Shown piece by piece: positions 59,678-64,000 of a stretch of 64,000 bases of DNA (its first letter is position 1; every line of letters starts with the position of its first letter). The DNA comes from Lacibacter cauensis. Its GTDB lineage: Bacteria; Bacteroidota; Bacteroidia; Chitinophagales; Chitinophagaceae. The notes beneath the pieces were generated by a model. It made no database searches. It was not told the DNA's origin and saw only the letters and a program-made list of their open reading frames with translations. The stretch spans positions 124,001 through 188,000 of the forward strand of contig NZ_VLLE01000007.1 in NCBI RefSeq assembly GCF_007830055.1, written 5' to 3'. Made by a program: the position numbers and the translations under genes.

Positions 59678-60256
59678 ATGGAAATTACTTTGCTGCAACA
59701 GTTTGTACAACAGATTTCTCCTCTGCCACAGGAAGAACTGGAGCGCTTTACTGCCAACTGGCAACCGCTTACAGTAAAACGTAAAACCATTCTTACTGCA
59801 GCCGGCGAAACCGAACGTTACCTGTACTTTGTACTGGAAGGGGTGCAACGTGCTTTTTATATTGGCGATGAAAACAAAGAAGCCACGATTGTATTTACGT
59901 ACCCGCCTTCGTTTAGTGGTGTAGCCGATAGCTTTCTTACACAATCACCCTCACTTTATTTTTTAGAAACCATTACAGCCAGTCGTTTTTTGCGTTTGCC
60001 TTACGATGAAGTGGAAGCGATGCGCAAATCATCACCACTCATTCAACAGTTATTGTTTAAAGCAACTGCTTTTGCACTAAAAGGAGCTTTGCAACGCCAC
60101 ATCGAGTTGCAGTGTTTCAGCAACGAAGAAAAGTTTAAAACCTTACTCAAGCGGAGTCCGCATATCCTCAATCTTGTTCCGCATAAATACATTGCCTCTT
60201 ACCTGGGCATGGATGCCACTAATTTCAGTAAGTTGCTCGGCTCTGTAAAAATCTGA
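59678..60256 (+). CDS. Crp/Fnr-family transcriptional regulator
   Basis: 192 residues. The cyclic-nucleotide-binding type beta-roll is seen in LTVKRKTILTAAGETERYLYFVLEGVQRAFYI and ATIVFTYPPSFSGVADSF. The C-terminal HTH (HILNLVPHKYIASYLGMDATNFSKLLGSVKI) is compact, as in Bacteroidota Crp-like proteins. No Fe-S Cys cluster, so not a true FNR. Effector unknown. It lies behind box 3, so it may be a target of, or itself bind, those palindromes. A TCTTGGT/ACCAAGA hairpin follows its stop (60267-60284). Confidence 0.88.
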   Translation: MEITLLQQFVQQISPLPQEELERFTANWQPLTVKRKTILTAAGETERYLYFVLEGVQRAFYIGDENKEATIVFTYPPSFSGVADSFLTQSPSLYFLETITASRFLRLPYDEVEAMRKSSPLIQQLLFKATAFALKGALQRHIELQCFSNEEKFKTLLKRSPHILNLVPHKYIASYLGMDATNFSKLLGSVKI

Positions 60257-60328
60257 TGACCGTAAATCTTGGTTTTTACCAAGAATGCTTTCTGCTGTTC
60301 TGTTGAATTTTGTTGAAAATAAGAAACA

Positions 60329-60919
60329 ATGAAACAGATTAACAGCAACACCTTACTTGAACTTTTGCAAAACGATGTGCGGGAGCTGTTACTGCAATGC
60401 ACGCTGTTGCAAAACACCGATCCGGCTTTGCTTGTAAAGCAACCGGCCGAGGGAAGGTGGAGTGTAGCGCAGGTGCTGGAACACCTCAACATTTATGCAC
60501 GTCATTACATTCTTGCCATAGAGCAGAAATTACATTTAAATCAAACGGGTGCTAACGATGTATTTACACCGGGCTGGCTGGGGAATTATTTTACACAGTT
60601 GATGAAGCCCTTGGATAATAACAGTTTAAAGTCGAAGATGAAATCGCCTTCGAATGCGGTGCCATCTGCACAACCCGATGCACAGGCGATGCTGCAGGAG
60701 TTCATCAATCATCAACATCATTTGCTCAACCTGTTGCAGATTGCCCGTACCGCTAACCTCGATTACATCCGTGTTGCTACCACCCTCAGCAAATTAATTA
60801 CGTTAAAACTGGGCGACACCTTCCGGTTTTTTATTGCACATGAGCAGCGTCATTTTTTGCAGATAGAAAATACACTGAAGGCGTTGCAACCCTTCGTTGC
60901 TCACCTGCAGGTAAAATGA
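60329..60919 (+). CDS. DinB-family protein
   Basis: 196 residues forming the DinB/YfiT four-helix bundle: WSVAQVLEHLNIYARHYI with the first metal His, and FRFFIAHEQRHFLQIENTL with two further His. These three His normally bind a divalent metal. Family members act as thiol-dependent or unknown metal enzymes; the exact role is not readable. Its end overlaps an 11-bp inverted repeat (AAAATGATGTG at 60913, CACATCATTTT at 60934) that may end transcription. Confidence 0.88.
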   Translation: MKQINSNTLLELLQNDVRELLLQCTLLQNTDPALLVKQPAEGRWSVAQVLEHLNIYARHYILAIEQKLHLNQTGANDVFTPGWLGNYFTQLMKPLDNNSLKSKMKSPSNAVPSAQPDAQAMLQEFINHQHHLLNLLQIARTANLDYIRVATTLSKLITLKLGDTFRFFIAHEQRHFLQIENTLKALQPFVAHLQVK

Positions 60920-60961
60920 TGTGGTTGTTTTATCACATCATTTTATACCTGCGGCTGCATT

Positions 60962-61009
60962 TTCACATGATTGTGTGGTTGGGGCAGAACCGGAATTTCG
61001 GAAGCTTTG
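60962..61009 (+). promoter_or_regulatory. Regulatory box 4 and -7-like element upstream of a beta-barrel gene
   Basis: TTCACATGATTGTGTGGT (60962-60979), 22 bp, then AAGCTTTG (61002-61009), which matches TAnnTTTG at five of six fixed positions. The start of RNA would be about 14 nt before the ATG at 61029. Confidence 0.55.
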
Positions 61010-61028
61010 CAAATCAATAAATGTTACC

Positions 61029-61619
61029 ATGAAATTAAACCTTATCATCTTTATCATCAGCTTCTCTTTCGGTTGTACCCTTACCGGTGCAGCACAGCAA
61101 TCAAAGCCCCTGGGTTTCGATGTGGCAGCGGGTGTACAAACCTATTACGCACCTTTTTTAAAAGCCGATGTAGTTGGATTGCAGCCGGTAGTTATTGCAA
61201 GTGTACATCAACCGTTAAATATCAAAAACACAATTGCACTTTCTTTTCGTTTAGGCTATAATAAACATCCCAAACAAGGCGATGCGTTGTTTACACAAGT
61301 ACTTTTTCAATACAATCCTGTTATTGCCAAACGTATTGAGTTGGGTATTGGTACAGGTATCGGTTACCAGTTTTCATTCTATCCTTCTGCGCCTTTAAAG
61401 TGGAATGGAGCAGAATGGGTAGAGGGAAAAGCTGCTAAAGGTGTTTTACAATTACCGGTACTTGCAAGTGCAGGTTACCGATCGATTCATACCAAAGCAG
61501 GAAACTTTACACCTTACCTGGCTTATCAGTTAAATGTGTTGATGGGGTATACGCCCGATCTTTCGCCTTTGCCATCATCGTATTTTTTACTTGGTGTAAA
61601 GTACTCTTCAAAAAAATAA
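61029..61619 (+). CDS. Outer-membrane beta-barrel-like protein, unknown
   Basis: 196 residues from ATG 61029; the longer frame from 60921 would cross box 4. Signal: FIISFSFGCTLTGAAQQ. Strands with Gly/Tyr/Phe patterns: GFDVAAGVQTYYAPF, IALSFRLGYNKHPKQGD, IELGIGTGIGYQFSFYP, SSYFLLGVKYSSKK. It looks like a small outer-membrane or periplasmic barrel without a named family. First gene behind box 4, 30 bp before the serine hydrolase gene, so the two are probably one unit. Confidence 0.7.
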   Translation: MKLNLIIFIISFSFGCTLTGAAQQSKPLGFDVAAGVQTYYAPFLKADVVGLQPVVIASVHQPLNIKNTIALSFRLGYNKHPKQGDALFTQVLFQYNPVIAKRIELGIGTGIGYQFSFYPSAPLKWNGAEWVEGKAAKGVLQLPVLASAGYRSIHTKAGNFTPYLAYQLNVLMGYTPDLSPLPSSYFLLGVKYSSKK

Positions 61620-61649
61620 TTACTGCTAACCTTTATTATCATCCATTGT

Positions 61650-62852
61650 ATGAAACAGTTTCGTTTTATTTTACCCGTTTTGTTTTTAGTGATTGCACAA
61701 TCCTGCCGGAAAGATATTTACAGCACATCTACAGCAGTTATAAACGGACCTGCTTTGCCGGTTAACTTCGATCACCCCATGAAAGACAGTCTTGTTTTCC
61801 TGGTAAAAAAACATATCGACAAAGGTGTTACCGGTGCGCAGGTAATGGTAAAAAATGCCGATGGCTTATTTGTAGTAAATGGAGGTTATGCAAAGGTGGA
61901 AAGCAAAGTTCCTTTCACCGATCATATTACCGCATGGATCTACAGCATCTCTAAAACTTACCTGGTAGTAACCGCATTGCGCTTGAAGGAAAAAGGATTG
62001 TTGAACCTTGATGCAAAGATCAGCCAATACCTTTCTGCAGATGTCATCAGTCCGATAGCAAACGCAGATAAGATTACAGTTCGCCAGTTAATGAATCACA
62101 GCAGCGGTATGTTGAACCATACCGTTGAACCATCTTTTCAACTGTACCAGTTAAATAATCCGCTTACTGTACTGAGCCTCGAAAAAAAGATCAGCTTTAT
62201 TTATAACAAACCGGCTTTGTTTGAACCGGGTACCGATTTCTTTTACAGCAATAGTGGGTATACATTGCTGCAATGGGTAGTAGAAAAGGCAGCAGGTAAG
62301 CCGTATGCACAGGTTTTGCAGGAAGAAATTTTACAACCGCTTCAACTTACAAAAACATACTACGGTGTTAACGATGCGCAGATTGCAGCATTGGGTTTTC
62401 CCAACTATTACTTTGAACGTTACAATAACGGACAAATTGAAAATGTAACGCAGTGGCACAACACCATTGCAAAAGGATTGCAAGGCTATGGCGGTATTGC
62501 TGCCAATGGTTTGGATGTGATTCGTTTTATGGAAGCATTGATTAAAGGACAAATCGTCAGTTCTGCTTCATTGCAGGAAATGCGTACATGGGTACAAGGC
62601 AAAAACAGTACAGAGCCCGATTATGGTTTGGGTTTTGAATACTACGGCCGCTACAATAAAACGGAGCCTACCGTTACCTATGGCCACGAAGGCGATGGAC
62701 TTGGCGGAACCACGCAGGTAATTTATGTGCCGGCAAACGATACGTACCTGTTTATTACCATTAATGCAGGCCGGCAGTTATTTGGCGAGTATCTTTTTAA
62801 AACAAGCGATATGAAAATTGATTTATGTCGTTACGTAGCAACCTATCGTTAA
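61650..62852 (+). CDS. Beta-lactamase-family serine hydrolase (lipoprotein)
   Basis: 400 residues with lipobox FLVIAQSC (Cys about 19). Class C beta-lactamase/DD-peptidase fold: catalytic SxxK in WIYSISKTYLVVTALRL, YxN in FFYSNSGYTLLQW, and HEGDGLGG in place of the KTG box. Such proteins act as esterases or D-aminopeptidases, or in peptidoglycan trimming; true beta-lactamase activity is unlikely. Second gene behind box 4, followed after 17 bp by a lipoprotein gene. Confidence 0.9.
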   Translation: MKQFRFILPVLFLVIAQSCRKDIYSTSTAVINGPALPVNFDHPMKDSLVFLVKKHIDKGVTGAQVMVKNADGLFVVNGGYAKVESKVPFTDHITAWIYSISKTYLVVTALRLKEKGLLNLDAKISQYLSADVISPIANADKITVRQLMNHSSGMLNHTVEPSFQLYQLNNPLTVLSLEKKISFIYNKPALFEPGTDFFYSNSGYTLLQWVVEKAAGKPYAQVLQEEILQPLQLTKTYYGVNDAQIAALGFPNYYFERYNNGQIENVTQWHNTIAKGLQGYGGIAANGLDVIRFMEALIKGQIVSSASLQEMRTWVQGKNSTEPDYGLGFEYYGRYNKTEPTVTYGHEGDGLGGTTQVIYVPANDTYLFITINAGRQLFGEYLFKTSDMKIDLCRYVATYR

Positions 62853-62869
62853 TCAACTAAAATAAGTGT

Positions 62870-63646
62870 ATGCGAAACATCTATACCTTCCTGTTTATTG
62901 CTGCAGTAATCTTTACTTCCTGCAAGCCCGAAAAAAATCCGGTGCCGGTTGTTGAGCCGCCGGTAAAATATGTAACTAAAATTGCTACTGCCGAAAGCGA
63001 TTACCGGGAGTATTTCTATAACAGCGAAAAGCAATTGATCAAATACGATCTGCAGTTTGTTAATGGTGGAGGCGTAAGCAAAACCACAACAACGTATAGC
63101 TATGTTGATGGTACAATCAATACGGCAGGTTCTGAGGCTGCTTCTGTATTTTACGAAACAGAAGGAAAACGTGTGGTAAAAGTGCGCAGCTTTCGTCCTA
63201 TGGGCGGCGAAATTTCGGTAATCACTTTCAGCTACAATGCAAAGGGGCAGCTCAGTGAAGCTATTGAAAGAATTAATCAAAACGATCCCGGACTTCCTGT
63301 TGAAACAAAGCAGACGTATGAATACTACTCAGATGGTAATCTGAAAAGGATACTGTATCATTTGCGATACAATCTTGCAGACCTATTCACCTTATCAGGT
63401 TATGTTGTATTTGATCAGTACGATGCGGCTAAGAATCCGGATAAATTTTTCTCTTCACTTGTTTACTTGCCTGATGTGATTTTTCAAAAGAATAATCCTC
63501 GCCGTATTGTGCATTATTCACCAACAGGTGATGTTAACCAGCAAATCACATTTGAATATACGTACGATGCCGATGGTTACCCGGTAACCAAACGCATGTT
63601 CGACAGCCGAAGTACTGTAAGTATTCTTTTTAAATACAGTTATTGA
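62870..63646 (+). CDS. Lipoprotein with YD-type repeats, unknown
   Basis: 258 residues with lipobox AAVIFTSC (Cys about 18) and a short Pro-rich linker. Repeats of the SYNAKGQLSEAI, YEYYSDGNLKRI and FEYTYDADGYPVTKR type end the protein. The last motif resembles the YDSEGYPIELIRR end of the lipoprotein at 18923, so both share a fold family. Function unknown. It is 17 bp after the serine hydrolase gene and is closed by a terminator. Confidence 0.75.
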   Translation: MRNIYTFLFIAAVIFTSCKPEKNPVPVVEPPVKYVTKIATAESDYREYFYNSEKQLIKYDLQFVNGGGVSKTTTTYSYVDGTINTAGSEAASVFYETEGKRVVKVRSFRPMGGEISVITFSYNAKGQLSEAIERINQNDPGLPVETKQTYEYYSDGNLKRILYHLRYNLADLFTLSGYVVFDQYDAAKNPDKFFSSLVYLPDVIFQKNNPRRIVHYSPTGDVNQQITFEYTYDADGYPVTKRMFDSRSTVSILFKYSY

Positions 63647-63679
63647 TTGTATTGGTTTAAGTTGGGTCTTGGTTTCAGT

Positions 63680-63702
63680 GGGCGTCGAAGGACGCCCTTT
63701 TT
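63680..63702 (+). terminator. Intrinsic terminator after the lipoprotein gene
   Basis: GGGCGTC (63680-63686), loop GAAG, GACGCCC (63691-63697), then five T to 63702. It abuts box 5. Confidence 0.85.
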
Positions 63703-63748
63703 CACATACTTATGTGATAGGTGTAAACATTATCCGGACTTACTTTTA
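63701..63748 (+). promoter_or_regulatory. Regulatory box 5 and -7-like element upstream of a serine hydrolase gene
   Basis: TTCACATACTTATGTGAT (63701-63718), 22 bp, then TACTTTTA (63741-63748), which matches TAnnTTTG at five of six fixed positions. The RNA would start at or very close to the ATG at 63753, so the message may be leaderless or the real -7 lies elsewhere. Confidence 0.6.
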
Positions 63749-63752
63749 AACC

Positions 63753-64000
63753 ATGAAACCTGTCATCTTTTTACTCGCATTCAGCGTACAGCAATTGTAT
63801 GCCCAAATTACTACGCAGCAGCAATTACAAATCGATAGCCTGTTGCAGCAGTTCACAACTACCAAACAGTTTTCGGGCACAGTGCTCGTTGCAAAAAACA
63901 ACAATATTCTTTACAGCAAAGCGATTGGTCTTGCCAGCAAAGAATCGGCCGTACCGAATAAGCTTGAAACCAATTTCAACATTGCATCGATGGGTAAAAC
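63753..64000 (+). CDS. Beta-lactamase-family serine hydrolase, 3' partial
   Basis: 82 residues visible before the window ends. Signal peptide VIFLLAFSVQQLYAQ, then FSGTVLVAKNNNILYSKAIG and FNIASMGK, the start of the SxxK catalytic motif region seen in class C-type serine hydrolases. A paralogue of the gene at 61650 and preceded by regulatory box 5. Confidence 0.85.
   Translation, partial: MKPVIFLLAFSVQQLYAQITTQQQLQIDSLLQQFTTTKQFSGTVLVAKNNNILYSKAIGLASKESAVPNKLETNFNIASMGK

Noticed and set aside
61650-62852. Reading the serine hydrolase as an antibiotic-resistance beta-lactamase
   Set aside because: It is a lipoprotein of the broad class C/DD-peptidase-like hydrolase family with HEGDG instead of KTG; resistance cannot be supported.
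1-64000. CRISPR array, tRNA/rRNA genes, prophage or transposase genes
   Set aside because: No regularly spaced direct repeats, cloverleaf-like segments, phage structural genes or transposase motifs were seen.

Overview
The window reads as a chromosomal segment of a Bacteroidota bacterium, most likely a Chitinophagaceae member (Lacibacter-like; inference from gene content and style, not from a marker gene). Support: a SusD-type outer-membrane lipoprotein, abundant Sec and lipoprotein signals ending in ..AQ or ..SC, hardly any Shine-Dalgarno motifs, promoters matching the Bacteroidota -33 TTTG / -7 TAnnTTTG pattern, propeller-type sensor kinases, DUF2807 and DinB proteins, and many short dispersed intergenic repeats. 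No tRNA, rRNA, phage, transposase or CRISPR array was seen.

Region 1 (1-15463) is a sialoglycan utilisation locus, all on +: SusD (5' cut off), N-acetylneuraminate lyase, a kelch mutarotase, an MFS transporter, sialidase, an unrelated AT-rich outer-membrane protein, N-acylglucosamine 2-epimerase, a remnant of a sialate O-acetylesterase, a GH95 fucosidase, an SGNH-esterase/GH20 fusion and a second GH20 hexosaminidase. Together they would strip acetyl, sialic acid, fucose and HexNAc from glycans, import sialic acid and convert it through ManNAc to GlcNAc.

Region 2 (15593-26725) is mixed: a large FAD/Fe-S oxidoreductase (-), two lipoproteins, an ECF sigma factor with a membrane partner, and a minus-strand group with a penicillin/AHL acylase-type Ntn hydrolase. 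Two 125-bp copies of a MITE-like repeat flank the lipoprotein-sigma block.

Region 3 (26814-37606) is the branched-chain amino acid cluster leuA-leuB-ilvE-ilvD-ilvB-ilvN-ilvC-ilvA. leuCD are not here. Between leuB and ilvE lies a complete-looking attenuator: promoter, a 33-residue Ile/Val-rich leader peptide, an antiterminator arm and an intrinsic terminator. Nitrogen assimilation follows: gltB-gltD, then amtB and a porin (37743-46657).

Region 4 (46859-54267, mostly -) holds the agmatine-to-putrescine pair aguA/aguB, small proteins, PEP carboxylase and a DUF2807 protein.

Region 5 (54398-64000, +) holds a propeller sensor kinase, an acyltransferase and a NarL-type response regulator, then a Crp-like regulator, DinB, an outer-membrane protein, two beta-lactamase-family serine hydrolases and a lipoprotein. 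Five near-identical 18-bp palindromes (TTCACATA-N2-TATGTGAT type, 7-2-7 geometry) lie upstream of genes here. Four of them sit exactly 21-22 bp before a -7-like element that lacks a -33 box. This looks like an activator-dependent regulon and, with the ilv attenuator, is the strongest unannotated signal in the window.
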